From positions 2,356,001-2,420,000 of the forward strand of contig CM070596.1 in NCBI GenBank assembly GCA_036346395.1: a stretch of 64,000 nt of DNA. Reading direction: 5' to 3'. Position 1 is the first letter of the stretch. Each line of letters begins with the position of its first letter. The notes beneath the pieces were generated by a model. That model was not told the DNA's origin. It was given only the letters and a program-made list of their open reading frames with translations, and did not search any database. Both the position numbers and the translations under genes were made by a program. Shown here in pieces: positions 26,344 through 38,278 of this stretch. The DNA is from Hsuehochloa calcarea. Its lineage: Eukaryota; Streptophyta; Magnoliopsida; Poales; Poaceae.

Positions 26344-26846
26344 ATGTCGATTATCTCTAGCATGCTGGGCCGGAAGCAGAGCCATGAGAAGAACGGGCGC
26401 ACCGGCGGCGGGGAGGTCGAGCCGGTGAGCGTCGACATCCTGGAGCCGTACATCGACACCATCTCGCTGGCGGCATTCACGACGGCAGGCGCGCCGTCGC
26501 TAGGCGTGCCGTTCTCGACGGCGAGCATGGACTGGAAGGAGACGCCGACGGCGCACGTGTTCATGGCGGACCTGCCTGGCTTGCGCAACGATCAGGTGAA
26601 GGTGGAGGTGGAGGAGGAGAAGGTGCTCAAGATCAGCGGGCAGCGAGCGCGCGCCGCCGAGGACAAGGCCGACCGGTGGCACCGCGCTGAGCGGAGCTCG
26701 AGAGGTTCGCGGCGCACTGCGGCGCCGCGCCTAACGCCAACACCGACAACGTCCAGGCCGCGCTCGAGAACGGCGTCCTCACCATCACCATCCCCAAAGA
26801 CAACGACAGGAAGGCCAGCGGGAGGCTTATCCCAATCACCAACTGA
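26344..26846 (+). pseudogene. HSP20 small heat-shock protein, copy 2 (late frameshift)
   Basis: Reads in frame for about 119 codons: MSIISSMLGRKQ..., then the start of the alpha-crystallin domain (MDWKETPTAHVFMADLPGL, VKVEVEEEKVLKISG). Near 26697-26740 it differs from copy 4 by small indels (gctcgagaggttcgcggcg instead of gctccgagaggttcgtgcg), so the frame is lost before the conserved NGVLTITIPK. The original frame's stop is TGA at 26844-26846. If the frameshift is a base-call error, this would be a second intact gene, differing from copy 4 at a few residues (SI, HEK, GR, PY). Confidence 0.8.
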
Positions 26847-27521
26847 TCGATTAGTTATACACCATCATCGAGTGCTCACTAGCTACCCCCTACCTCACTA
26901 TATACTTTTTTCTATAATCTATACCATGCATGCATGTGTAATTGTAGTAGAAACATACTATGCATGTGGTGAAGAATAGCATCTATGTGCATGGTCATGG
27001 ATATAGATAGGAATAACTGAATAAACAGTGATGCACATGTATGATTGCATCGTGTATAGATGAATTATGAGTGTGTGCGTGACGGGAATGGGATGCTACG
27101 TGAAAGTTGTGGCATTATTTGGAGAATAAGAATCAATTTTAAAGTAAAGCTGCCCAATAACCAAATATCCATGCATGGACGCCCATATCCCACCTTTTCT
27201 ATGCATACAAAAAGTAAAGTTGAATTCTTACTTATCTTCATTTTTCTAGATTTTGAAGTGACGCACTGCTCCAGGTCTCGTAACGAAGTCGTCCATGTTC
27301 TTCTCCCACCGACAGGTGGGACCCACCTTCTTTCATTTGTTGCTTTTCTATTTCTTCTTTTTTTAAAATAAAAAATTACCAAATAACCCTCAAAATATCC
27401 TACACATATATTCCCAAGAATCATATCCCTGATCAACATCTCAATTCACACCATGCATCTACAAGCTCCTAGAAGCTAGCAAGATGCCATATACACCAAG
27501 CAAGCATTTGCTTTACCCATC

Positions 27522-27529
27522 TATAAATA
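27522..27529 (+). promoter_or_regulatory. TATA box of HSP20 copy 3
   Basis: TATAAATA at the same relative place as in the other units. Confidence 0.7.
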
Positions 27530-27659
27530 GACAAGATCACTAGCTCAGCTAGAGTAACCAACAGAAGCCAAGTAGCTAGCTAGAGCCAACACACACACAC
27601 ACACACACACGCACACATACTGATCAAGAAGTAGTGTCAAGAACTTAAGAGCTAATATC

Positions 27660-28141
27660 ATGTCGGTTATCTCTAGCATGCTGGGCCGGAAGCAGAGCCA
27701 GAAGAACGGGCACACCGGCGGTGGGGAGGTTGAGCCGTGGCGCCGACATCCTGGAGCCGTTCATCGACACCATCTCGCTGGCGGCATTCACGACGGGCGG
27801 GCGCTGTCAGTTGGGCGTGCCGCTCGACGCGGGAGCATGGATGGAAGGAGACGCCGACGGCGACGTGTTCATGGCGGACTGCGCTTGCGCGAACGATCCG
27901 TGGGTGGAGGTGGAGGAGGAGAAGGTGCTCAAGATCACGGGCAGGCGCGGCGCAGCCGCCGAGGACAAGGCCGACCGGTGGCACGCGCTGAGCGGAGCTC
28001 GAGAGGTTCGGCGCACCGCGGCGCCGCCTAACGCCAACACCGACAACGCCCAGTCGCGCCGAGAACGGCGTCCTCACCATCACCATCCCCAAAGACAACG
28101 ACAGGAAGACCAGCGGGAGGCTCATCCCAATCACCAACTGA
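27660..28141 (+). pseudogene. HSP20 small heat-shock protein, copy 3 (multiple indels)
   Basis: The first ~25 codons equal copy 4; then short deletions and insertions begin near 27735 and recur to about 28055, destroying the frame. Both flanks, 5' (27306-27734) and 3' (28060-28440), are almost identical to copy 4. Divergence limited to the GC-rich coding middle is odd for a decaying duplicate. Confidence 0.8.
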
Positions 28142-28811
28142 TAGATTAGTCATTAGTCATACACCATCATATCATCGAGTTCTCACTAGCTACCCTACCT
28201 CACTATATATGTATGTGGTGAAGTATAACATCTATGTACGTGCATGGTCATGGATAGAGAGGAATAACTGAATAAGCAATACACATGTATGATTGCATCG
28301 TATAGAGATGCATGATGCGTGTGTGCGTGCTGGGAATGGGATGCCACGTGATGTTGTGACGTGTCACCACTCGCCAGCTTGTTTGGTGAAAGTTGTGGCA
28401 TTATTTGGAGAATAAGAATAAAATTTAAAGTAAAGCTCACCCAATAACCCCAAATATCATGCATGGACTCCCGTATCCCACCTTTTCTATACATACAAAA
28501 GTAAAGCTGAATTCTTACTTATCTTCATTTTTCTAGATTTTGAATTGACGTACTGCTCCAGGTCTCGTAACAAACAAAGTGTCTATGTTCTTCTCCCACC
28601 GACAGGTGGGACCCACCTTCTTTCATTTGTTGCTTTTCTATTTCTTCTTTTTTTAAAATAAAAAATTACCAAATAACCCTCAAAATATCCTACACATATA
28701 TTCCCAAGAATCATATCCCTGATCAACATCTCAATTCACACCATGCATCTACAAGCTCCTAGAAGCTAGCAAGATGCCATATACACCAAGCAAGCATTTG
28801 CTTTACCCATC

Positions 28812-28819
28812 TATAAATA
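28812..28819 (+). promoter_or_regulatory. TATA box of HSP20 copy 4
   Basis: TATAAATA 131 bases before the ATG; a CA repeat lies in the leader at about 28880-28902. The upstream ttTTCTAGATTTTGAAttg near 28530 and cTAGAAGCTagc near 28763 resemble heat-shock-element half sites (nGAAn / nTTCn), but I cannot claim a functional element. Confidence 0.6.
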
Positions 28820-28949
28820 GACAAGATCACTAGCTCAGCTAGAGTAACCAACAGAAGCCAAGTAGCTAGCTAGAGCCAACACACACACACACACACACAC
28901 GCACACATACTGATCAAGAAGTAGTGTCAAGAACTTAAGAGCTAATATC

Positions 28950-29450
28950 ATGTCGGTTATCTCTAGCATGCTGGGCCGGAAGCAGAGCCAGAAGAACGGG
29001 CACACCGGCGGTGGGGAGGTTGAGCCGGTGAGCGTCGACATCCTGGAGCCGTTCATCGACACCATCTCGCTGGCGGCATTCACGACGGCGGGCGCGCCGT
29101 CGCTGGGCGTGCCGTTCTCGACGGCGAGCATGGACTGGAAGGAGACGCCGACGGCGCACGTGTTCATGGCGGACCTGCCCGGCTTGCGCAACGATCAGGT
29201 GAAGGTGGAGGTGGAGGAGGAGAAGGTGCTCAAGATCAGCGGGCAGCGGGCGCGCGCCGCCGAGGACAAGGCCGACCGGTGGCACCGCGTTGAGCGGAGC
29301 TCCGAGAGGTTCGTGCGCACCGTGCGCCTGCCGCCCAACGCCAACACCGACAACGTCCAGGCTGCGCTCGAGAACGGCGTCCTCACCATCACCATCCCCA
29401 AAGACAACGACAGGAAGACCAGCGGGAGGCTCATCCCAATCACCAACTGA
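28950..29450 (+). CDS. HSP20 family small heat-shock protein, copy 4 (intact)
   Basis: Single exon, 166 residues. Small heat-shock proteins are ATP-independent chaperones that hold unfolding proteins during heat stress. The variable N-terminus (MSVISSMLGRKQ...) lacks a signal or transit peptide, so the protein is probably cytosolic. The alpha-crystallin domain runs from about residue 60 (MDWKETPTAHVFMADLPGL) to the conserved ENGVLTITIPK near 145-155. The C-terminus has the I-x-I-type motif IPI (RLIPITN) that docks into neighbouring subunits. The residue pattern is nearest to cytosolic class I, but the N-terminus and tail are atypical of classical class I. It is the only member of the array with an unbroken frame. 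Confidence 0.9.
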   Translation: MSVISSMLGRKQSQKNGHTGGGEVEPVSVDILEPFIDTISLAAFTTAGAPSLGVPFSTASMDWKETPTAHVFMADLPGLRNDQVKVEVEEEKVLKISGQRARAAEDKADRWHRVERSSERFVRTVRLPPNANTDNVQAALENGVLTITIPKDNDRKTSGRLIPITN

Positions 29451-30237
29451 TAGATTAGTCATTAGTCATACACCATCATATCATCGAGTTCTCACTAGCT
29501 ACCCTACCTCACTATATATGTATGTGGTGAAGTATAACATCTATGTACGTGCATGGTCATGGATAGAGAGGAATAACTGAATAAGCAATAACACATGTAT
29601 GATTGCATCGTATAGAGATGCATGATGCGTGTGTGCGTGCTGGGAATGGGATGCCACGTGATGTTGTGACGTGTCACCACTCGCCAGCTTGTTTGGTGAA
29701 AGTTGTGGCATTATTTGGAGAATAAGAATAAAATTTAAAGTAAAGCTCTACCCAATAACCCCAAATATCATGCATGGACTCCCGTATCCCACCTTTTCTA
29801 TACATACAAAAAGTAAAGCTGAATTCTTACTTATCTTCATTTTTCTAGATTTTGAATTGACGTACTGCTCCAGGTCTCGTAACAAACAAAGTGTCTATGT
29901 TCTTGCTGAGCTGAGGGCTAGTATGGATCCGGGTGCCATTATTCTGTGTCTGTGGTATGGTTCAGTTCCGGACTTTGTATCCTCGGTGGTGTCTAATAAT
30001 TTAGCTGCACATAATAGAATCAGTAAAATTCAATTAAAAAAGCATAATAGTTACGCCACAAGAAAATAAAAATATTTCCGAAAATTAAAAAAACAAAACA
30101 AGAAGTAAAACCCAAAACTAGAAGCAAAACGAGACACATATTGGGACCAACGAGCCACTGACATTTGTGCCCCACCGAGGTCGGATCAACCACTCCTCCT
30201 CCGCCTCTCGCCCTCCTACAAGAAACCTCGCCGTCGA
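29451..30237. other. HSP20 3' flank and spacer before next gene
   Basis: The 3' unit sequence continues to about 29900, repeating the start of the next would-be unit (tctcgtaacaaacaaagtgtctatgttctt) and then breaking off. From there to 30237 lies the promoter of the next gene. Confidence 0.5.
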
Positions 30238-32795
30238 TGGGTTTCTTCCGCCGGATCGCCGGCATCCTCGGCATCTCCAGGGACGACGCCGACCATCCCG
30301 ACGTGGCCGCCGGGGACTCCGCCGCTGGCGACCTTCCGCAGGATAAGGTGGCTGCGGCGGCGGCGGCCGCCGCCGCCGCTGGGCACGCGACGAGGCGTGG
30401 GTTCAGCGTCCAGGTGCCCGTCACCGCCGAGCGGTCGGGGCCCGGGCCGGTGCTGGTGCCCTGCCCGCAGGGAGACGGCGGCGTCCAGGTAATCGGATTG
30501 CTTCCCCCTATCTATGCAATGATGTGTGTGTTGCAGTAGTTTCGCCGTTCCATCTAGGTCTTGTTGTATTCAGTAGATAGATAGTGGGATCTTGGGAGGT
30601 GGGTTCTTGGAAGAGCCCTTCTTTTTTTATGTTTCTGCTATTTAGCTTGCTGAAATGTGTTATCTTGGTGCAATGGACCCTGAATCTGGTTGCGGAGTTC
30701 GAGCAGTAGCTCAATTGTTGGGATTTTTGGGCCCCAAGGATCTTGCTTCTTTCCAAGAATCACATACACTACAATTAGATGGTTCTGCCGTAATTGAATC
30801 TAGTCTTGGTTGTGCCAATTCATACTTCTTTGCTTCATACCGTGGCTTTGCTTGACGTGATTATGTAGATACTCATCATTGAATTTGGTTCTGGTGGTTT
30901 TTTTTTTTTTCGTGATCGCTGTCTAATATCTATGTTTATTGACTGGTTAAATGCTTAAAAATGGATGTCTTGAGATGGTTGGTTAATTATTTGGGATTGA
31001 CAGTATGAAGTGAGTTTTTAGTGATTTTTGTCGTGTTAAGATAATCACAAGGTACCTAACTTAGATAACATTTAGTACTAATTCAGACTTCAAAGTTGTT
31101 AATACCATTTTGGTACATGAATTGACTGGGATTTTGCGAAGAAGTCCGGTTGGTTGCCAAAATGAAAGGTGTTCGGTGGAACTTGGCCTTTTGGTTTGGC
31201 ATTATGATACATTGTGTTTCCTTGCCCTTTCTGCAAAGGGACCTTAGTTGATTTTTGAGCGGTTGTCACTGATGTTTCGCAAGGGATCCCAAGATAGAGG
31301 GTGCAACTTAGAATGCCTCCTGGAGACAATAGTTTTTTTTCCGACTTTTGTGAAGGAAAGAGAGTTTTCTTTCTGCAAATGTGGAAGTAATGTTTATCTT
31401 GTGTGTAAGTTATGGACTATGGTTTTGGATGCTAGTTACTGTTAGCCATTCTTTGTCAAACTATGAATTCGATGACCTCGTACTAGGCCTGGATAGTGCA
31501 AGTGGAGCACTTTCGGAGTACAGCAGTCCACATAAATACATAATGTACAGAAGTTCCCAAACCCATTACATGCAGTGTCTAGATATTTTTCTGAAGTTTG
31601 ATGTATAGTAGAGATCACAGATCTGGCTACTATTTCTATTGCTGACAACTTCTAGTCTTCTACGACTACAAATATGAGTTCTGACATGTATGCATCATAT
31701 GGTCATGCAAAACTGTGAATAAGAGTTCAACTGAGGGGATCGTTTAAATTGTAAGTTTAAGGTGATATTCGTATATTTGATCTAGGAATTTGCCCAGGTC
31801 AGACCTTGGACCCAGGGCTAGAGTGTCAGCGTGTACATATCCCTTATCCTGGGTGTTGCATCAAGCATTGTGGTATTGAATATCAGGAATTTGAAGATAT
31901 CATTCAGGGATTACTGGTCACCGAAACTGTTATTCTTCGTAAGCTATAGATAACAATATATGATAGTTCTAACTGTGTAGGAAATATGATTGTCATCTTT
32001 ACCTTCCACACATATATTTGGTAGACAGCAACCCTACGGTTGCCGTTTTAGGACATCAAACTACCAAAGTTGAGATTCCTACATTCGGACCATGGTGTTA
32101 TTATGTGGTGTCCATTCCTCCTTCCGTTTTTGTTACAAATTGAATAAACCCTTTTCTTTAGGGATATCGTAAAAGTAGAGAGGGACCGAGGGCGGGATTG
32201 TCTAATATCATCCTATAATATTTTATATGACTGTTTAGCTAACAAACTTTGTGTCACATGTCTTCTCTTTTATAGGCACATGGCCATCACAGCAGCTTTT
32301 TCTGTAGTGGAACAATAGGGAATGTCATTCTTTTTTGGTTCATTGATTAGCGTGTGCATATCTTGCATCAAGCCACAACGGTCTCTTACCTATCAAGTGT
32401 TTTTTTATTGGATGTTTGTGCTTTCAACATGTTAAAATGTTTCTTTTACATTTTGAATAATGAAATCCTTTCAATGTTGCCAACTGATTGAGATTTTGCT
32501 GCTCCCATGCCTTTTATTTGAATATAAAATTATCTTGGTCCTGTCTTTATTCAACCAGGGTTTTAGGTGGTATACAAGGAGGTTAAGGATTGATGAAGAT
32601 GGTGATGTCGCAGATGAGTTCTTGGATGAGGTTGTTCCAGAAAGCTTGACCAACAATGACGCAGGCCCAGTTGGCAGGTTCCAGGTGAAGTACAATACGA
32701 GACCGGCCGCCCTAGCAATGAGAAAGCAGACGATCGCCGCTGACGGCGACATCCGTCATAGCTTGGAGTACCAAGGGCAACTGCGGTGGGTGTGA
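30238..32795 (+). CDS. Conserved plant protein of unknown function, two exons
   Basis: Exon 1 is 30238-30489 (84 codons, donor GTAATC) and exon 2 is 32559-32795 (acceptor ..caaccag, stop TGA), separated by a ~2.07 kb intron in phase 0. The protein has about 162 residues. It starts MGFFRRIAGILGISRDD, has an alanine-rich stretch (nine to ten Ala near residues 40-50), and then a conserved block GFRWYTRRLRIDEDGDVADEFLDEV. The end is ...DIRHSLEYQGQLRWV. I recognise this as a plant-conserved family without assigned function. It has no signal peptide or membrane segment. Exon 2 and its 3' flank are the left end of the tandem duplication ending at 38842. Confidence 0.8.
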
Positions 32796-33265
32796 GTGAC
32801 TGAGTGTAATACTGTAATGTCAGCTTGAGTTTTGGCGTCCTGTCGCCTCTCGCCTCGACGACTGTTGAGTTGGCCAAAGGAGCAAAGGAGTTTTTATAGC
32901 GCTCTCATTTCGGAGCCTCCTAGGAGTGGGTTTGGAGCTCATGGCTAATGCATCATTCTTAATTCAGTGTGTTGGGATGTCTGGTCTCATGGTTCATATC
33001 CCTTGTACCACAAGTAGTAGTTGTACATTGTTGAACTGAGCAGTGAACTGACAAGAGGAAACAAGCTACTGCTAGAATTCTAGAAGGGGAATGTACTTGC
33101 AAACAGAGCTACTGAATCCTTGGTCGAGCTATTATTCATGCATTTCTTAATACTTGATCCTTGATCGAGCAACTTGCAAACTGGGCTGATGAGTTAGATC
33201 TCTGTTGTTTCTTTTATTCTCTAGTGTTTCTTTCTGACCATTCTATGAATTTGAAAAACCTAAAT

Positions 33266-34346
33266 CTACAGTAGGTTTCTACACCGTAGCCGAGGGCGTA
33301 AGTCGTAACGTGCTCCCAGTTCCGACTTCTTCAGCCCTGGCTCCACCTCCACGCCGATGAAGACGGCGAACCTTTCGCAGCGCTCGGTCATGTCGCAACG
33401 CACCTCGCATAGCTCTTCAAAGAGTGGCGACGCAGAACTTGCCGGAGCCCAGTACACAACAGCGCCTCGGGCAGACTCAGCTGATTTCGGGGTTAAATCG
33501 ATTTTTCCTAAATTTTCAAATAAGTCAATATGACCTTTTGAACCTAGGCCTCGGACCAATGCCCCGACGGCCCGAGGCCCAGCTCCACCTCTGGTCCTGA
33601 TCCACTCGTTGCCCTTGGACAGTGCCAAGTTGTCCTGGACGTAGCGTAGGAGCAGTGGCTCCCTCTGCGCGGCGGTGAGCTCGGAGGGAGGAGACACCGA
33701 ACTAGAGCCTGTGCTCGGTGAGGCCATCAAACGGCAGGGCCAGGCGCTGCGCGTCGTGTCAAAGAAGGAGTAGGTGCCCACACCCTCCGTGTAAGAGCCG
33801 ATGAAATTTCAGTTTTTAATGGAGTGGTTCAATGTCCGCTACTTATGCTCTCGCCACCCAAAGAAAGATGTCTCAACAATCTACTTGTGCCCTTATTTTT
33901 TGACCGGTCCGCCTGGGACGATAGCTGATGCGTACGTAGGGCGGTGGCGGAGAGCGTGGCAAAGACCACTCCTCGACTGATCGGGCTCGCAGCGAGAGCC
34001 TCGAAGCGGCCGATGGTCAGAGGGTGGCCAAGGGATCAGTTCCAGATGGCGGCAGAGACATGCAATACTTGGGTTTGGTCAGGCTAGCCATAGTGCGCAT
34101 GCGTGCGAGTCGGCGCTGTTGTACATGGCGACGCGACCCGTATGGTCCGTGGCAATCACATTGTCGCGCGTGGGGAGCATGAACCCCACACTACGGTGCT
34201 CCATGGCGGAGGGTAGAAGGTCATGGAGGGTTGGGCATCCATTGCCATTGGCAGCAAATGGCGGCGGTTTTGGGCAGAGGAAGAAGAAGGGCAACATGTC
34301 CATGTGATGCGGGGAACCCATTAATTGCAATCAGGTACCGCATATA
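33266..34346 (-). pseudogene. Grass-expanded uncharacterised protein, pseudogene, copy A
   Basis: The minus-strand frame 33781-33266 (171 codons) reads MGTYSFFDTTRSAW... to RFAVFIGVEVEPG. Upstream frames (34330-34079) read HTGRVAMYNSADSHA-type sequence. Together they fit the order seen in a large grass family of uncharacterised proteins (often annotated as DUF1618- or F-box-related): D-H-T-G-R-x-x-x-Y-x-x-D, then G-T-Y-S-F-D-T, then F-T-G-V-E-V. The frame is broken several times between 34079 and 33790, and the 5' end is cut by the Copia LTR at 34347. The family name is given from memory of motif patterns and is not certain. Confidence 0.5.
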
Positions 34347-35652
34347 TGTTAGGAATATACGCACTTTTGTAATTATTTTAATTCCTAGAACAATAATCGG
34401 TGCAACAATAGCATATATACTAGACATATTTGAAACTATAAACATGAATATGATCATGAACTCAAATACATCTATCTCATAGATATGCGCTAACAAGGTA
34501 AAGCCTTGAATAATAATACTACTAATCAAGTAGGAATCATCATCATCACATGATTAATTCCTAAGAAGCAAAACCTAAATATACGAAGTGAAATCACCTC
34601 AACTTACTGAGATCACCCGAATTGAACTACTAGAAACCTATAGCCTGTATTATGATGAGTATATCCTGCATGACGCTAGTTCCTGCTTTTAGATCTAAGT
34701 TTGCGCTTTTTAGTTATTGGAATATTGACTTTTCCAAGCACCCCAAGTGCGCAAATACGAGAGTGGTGGTTTTCTCCTTTCCAACCTTCATACAGAGTTA
34801 CCTCATTATTTTTAGTGAGGACTCTATTCATGACATGATACACAACATCATCTCCCCACCATGCCTTAGACATACAAGAAGATTCTAACATGGCATTCAC
34901 CAAGTCACAAGGTGCGATTATTTCTTTATGTAACCCCATTCGATTGGGGTGAATAGAGAGGTGTCCTTTCATGGATAATTCCTTGTTCAGTATAAACCGA
35001 TTGAACTCATTGGAAAAATACTCTCCACCACGATCGGTCCTAATTCTTTTAATCTTTCTATCTAATTGATTCTCAACCTCAACTTTATAATTTTTAAAAG
35101 TAGTCTAATGCTTTATCCTTTGTTTTCAATAAATACACATAGCAGATCTAGTGGCATCTTCAATTAAAGTCATGAAATATGTTTTCCTCCTTTTATTAAT
35201 ATACCATTCATTTCACACAAGTATGAACGTATGAGTTCTAATTTTATCAAATTTCTTTCCTCCACGACCTTGTGAGGCTTTCGAGGTTGCTTCGCTTGCA
35301 CACAAATTTGGCATTTGAAACATTTGACTATGGAAAAGTTTGAAAATAAATTTAAACTGAAAATCTGAGACATACAACCAAAATTTATATGGCATAAACG
35401 TGAGTGTCACACATCGGCCTCACCACCATTCGTAGAGTCATAAATATGGTTCACAAACTTATTAGAAAAATCTAAAAGTGAAAACGCAACAAGCCTCTCA
35501 GACTCATGGCCTTTTCCAATAAAGCGTCCAAATTTTGACATGACTACTTTATTCGATTCAAGACCAATGAACCCATCTCGACATAGAAGAGAATCACGAC
35601 AATGTTCTTATTTCTTGTAGGGGTATGTTGCACATTCTTCAAATGCATGATC
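34347..35652 (-). mobile_element. Copia fragment (LTR end plus integrase), copy A
   Basis: 34347-34620 matches the LTR of the element at 41214 onward (starts TGTTAGGAATATACGCAC). To the right, minus-strand frames show integrase-type sequence (HPNRMGLHKEIIAPCDLVNAML..., KAWWGDDVVYHVMNR) at 34972-34676. A GAG-pre-integrase piece (FKCQICVQAKQPRKPHK) lies at 35373-35170. Reverse transcriptase and RNase H are missing between LTR and integrase, so the element is internally deleted. Confidence 0.7.
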
Positions 35653-35721
35653 GAGATTTTGCTGCTCCCATGCCTTTTATTTGAATATAAAATTATCTTG
35701 GTCCTGTGTTTATTCAACCAG

Positions 35722-35958
35722 GGTTTTAGGTGGTATACAAGGAGGTTAAGGATTGATGAAGATGGTGATGTCGCCGACGAGTTCTTGGATGAGGTTGTTC
35801 CAGAAAGCTTGACCAACAATGACGCAGGCCCAGTTGGCAGGTTCCAGGTGAAGTACAATACGAGACCGGCCGCCCTAGCAATGAGAGAGCAGACGATCGC
35901 CGCTGACGGCGACATCCGTCATAGCTTGGAGTACCAAGGGCAACTGCGGTGGGTGTGA
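35722..35958 (+). pseudogene. Duplicated last exon of the 30.2 kb gene
   Basis: 237 bases equal to exon 2 (32559-32795) with one visible residue change (MRKQ to MREQ) and a few silent changes. It keeps the splice acceptor (caaccag) and stop codon but has no first exon of its own. It could act as an alternative terminal exon if transcription reads through. Confidence 0.85.
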
Positions 35959-36420
35959 GTGTAATACTGTAATGTCAGCTTGAGTTTTGGCGTCCTGTCG
36001 CCTCTCGCCTCGACGACTGTTGAGTTGGCCAAAGGAGCAAAGGAGTTTGGCTAGCGCTCTCATTTCGGAGCCTCCTAGGAGTGGGTTTGGAGCTCATGGC
36101 TAATGCATCATTCTTAATTCAGTGTGTTGGGATGTCTGGTCTCATGGTTCATATCCCTTGTACCACAAGTAGTAGTTGTACATTGTTGAACTGAGCAGTG
36201 AACTGACAAGAGGAAACAAGCTACTGCTAGAATTCTAGAAGGGGAATGTACTTGCAAACAGAGCTACTGAATCCTTGGTCGAGCTATTATTCATGCATTT
36301 CTTAATACTTGATCCTTGATCGAGCAACTTGCAAACTGGGCTGATGAGTTAGATCTCTGTTGTTTCTTTTATTCTCTAGTGTTTCTTTCTGACCATTCTA
36401 TGAATTTGAAAAACCTAAAT

Positions 36421-37519
36421 CTACAGTAGGTTTCTACACCGTAGCCGAGGGCGTAAGTCGTAACGTGCTCCCAGTTCCGACTTCTTCAGCCCTGGCTCCA
36501 CCTCCACGCCGATGAAGACGGCGAACCTTTCGCAGCGCTCGGTCATGTCGCAACGCACCTCGCATAGCTCTTCAAAGAGTGGCGACGCAGAACTTGCCGG
36601 AGCCCAGTACACAACAGCGCCTCGGGCAGACTCAGCTGATTTCGGGGTTAAATCGATTTTTCCTAAATTTTCAAATAAGTCAATATGACCTTTTGAACCT
36701 AGGCCTCGGACCAATGCCCCGACGGCCCGAGGCCCAGCTCCACCTCTGGTCCTGATCCACTCGTTGCCCTTGGACAGTGCCAAGTTGTCCTGGACGTAGC
36801 GTAGGAGCAGTGGCTCCCTCTGCGCGGCGGTGAGCTCGGAGGGAGGAGACACCGAACTAGAGCCTGTGCTCGGTGAGGCCATCAAACGGCAGGGCCAGGC
36901 GCTGCGCGTCGTGTCAAAGAAGGAGTAGGTGCCCACACCCTCCGTGTAAGAGCCGATGAAATTTCAGTTTTTAATGGAGTGGTTCAATGTCTGGCTACTT
37001 ATGCTCTCGCTCAGTCCAGCAAAGATGTCTCAACAGTCTACTTGTGCCCCTTATTTTTTTGACCTGGTCCGCCTGGACGATAGCTGTATGCATACGTAGG
37101 GCGGTGGCGGGAGAGCGTGGCAGCACCACTCCTCGTACAGATCGGGCCTGCAGACGAGAGCCTCGAAGCAGCGCCAGTGGCTGTAGGGTGGCCAAGGGAT
37201 CAGTTCCAGATGGCGGCAGAGACATGCAATACTTGGGTTTGGTCAGGCTAGCCATAGTGCGCATGCGTCGCGAAGTGTTGCCATTGTACATGGCGACGCG
37301 ACCCGTATGGTCCGTGGCAATCACATTGTCGCGCGCGTGGCAGGAGCATGAACCCCACACTACGGTGCTCCATGGCAGGAGGGTAGAAGGTCATGGAGGG
37401 GTTGGGCATCCATTGCCATTGGCAGACGAAATGGCGGCGGTTTTGGGCAGAGGAAGAAGAAGGGCAACATGTCCATGTGATGCGGGGAACCCATTAATTG
37501 CAATCAGGTACCGCATATA
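36421..37519 (-). pseudogene. Grass-expanded uncharacterised protein, pseudogene, copy B
   Basis: The 36936-36421 frame is identical to 33781-33266 over 171 codons. The upstream half (36990-37450) differs from copy A by indels, though the HTGRVAMYN motif is still readable. Confidence 0.5.
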
Positions 37520-38278
37520 TGTTAGGAATATACGCACTTTTGTAATTATTTTAATTCCTAGAACAATAATCGGTGCAACAATAGCATATATACTAGACAT
37601 ATTTGAAACTATAAACAGTAATATGATCATGAACTCAAATACATCTATCTCATAGATATGCGCTAACAAGGTAAAGCCTTGAATAATAATACTACTAACT
37701 GAAGTAGGAATCATCATCATCACATGATTAATTCCTAAGAAGCAAAACCTAAATATACGAAGTGAAATCACCTCAACTTACTGAGATCACCCGAATTGAA
37801 CTACTAGAAACCTATAGCCTGTATTATGATGAGTATATCCTAGACAGACGCAGTTCCCTGTTTTTAGATCTAAGTTTGCGCTTTTTAGTTATTGGAATAT
37901 TGACTTTCTCCAAGCACCCCAAGTGCGCAAATACGAGAGTGGTGGTTTTCTCCCTTTCCAACCTTCATACAGAGTTACCTCATTATTTTTAGTGAGGACT
38001 CTATTCATGACATGATACACAGTCAATACAGTCTCCCCCACCATGCCTTAGACATACCAGCAGTATCTAACATGGCATTCACCAAGTCAGTCAAGGTGCA
38101 GTTATTTCTTTATGTAACCCCATTCGATTGGGGTGAATAGAGAGGTGTCCTTTCATGGATAATTCCTTGTTCCGTATAAAACTGATTGAACTCATTGGAA
38201 AAATACTCTCCACCACGATCGGTCCTAATTCTTTTAATCTTTCTGTCTAATTGATTCTCAACCTCAGCCTTATAATTT

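Larger units (their letters stand above)
24550..29900 (+). repeat. Tandem array of four ~1.3 kb HSP20 gene units
   Basis: The four start codons are at 25059, 26344, 27660 and 28950 (spacing 1285, 1316 and 1290). Promoter, 5' UTR, coding region and 3' UTR are all repeated. A shared upstream block (tcccaccgacaggtgggacccaccttct) occurs at about 24549, 26008, 27306 and 28596, with an extra copy near 24711. Each unit has TATAAATA about 120-140 bases before the ATG and a (CA)n tract in the 5' leader. Units 3 and 4 are nearly identical outside the coding region. Confidence 0.9.
32490..35652. repeat. 3.16 kb tandem duplication, unit A
   Basis: Repeated at 35653-38842, offset 3163 at the left end. 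It includes exon 2 of the preceding gene, its 3' region, a minus-strand grass-family pseudogene (33266-34346) and part of an antisense Copia element (34347-35652). The junction joins Copia sequence (...aaatgcatgatc) to intron sequence (gagattttgctgctcccatgcc) with only a few shared bases (tgat). Confidence 0.9.

Noticed and set aside
28935..29462. 175-codon minus-strand frame over HSP20 copy 4
   Set aside because: Antisense of a GC-rich coding region with no domain of its own.
36987..37655. 222-codon plus-strand frame
   Set aside because: Antisense to the grass-family pseudogene and extends into an LTR; it is open only in the indel-rich copy B.
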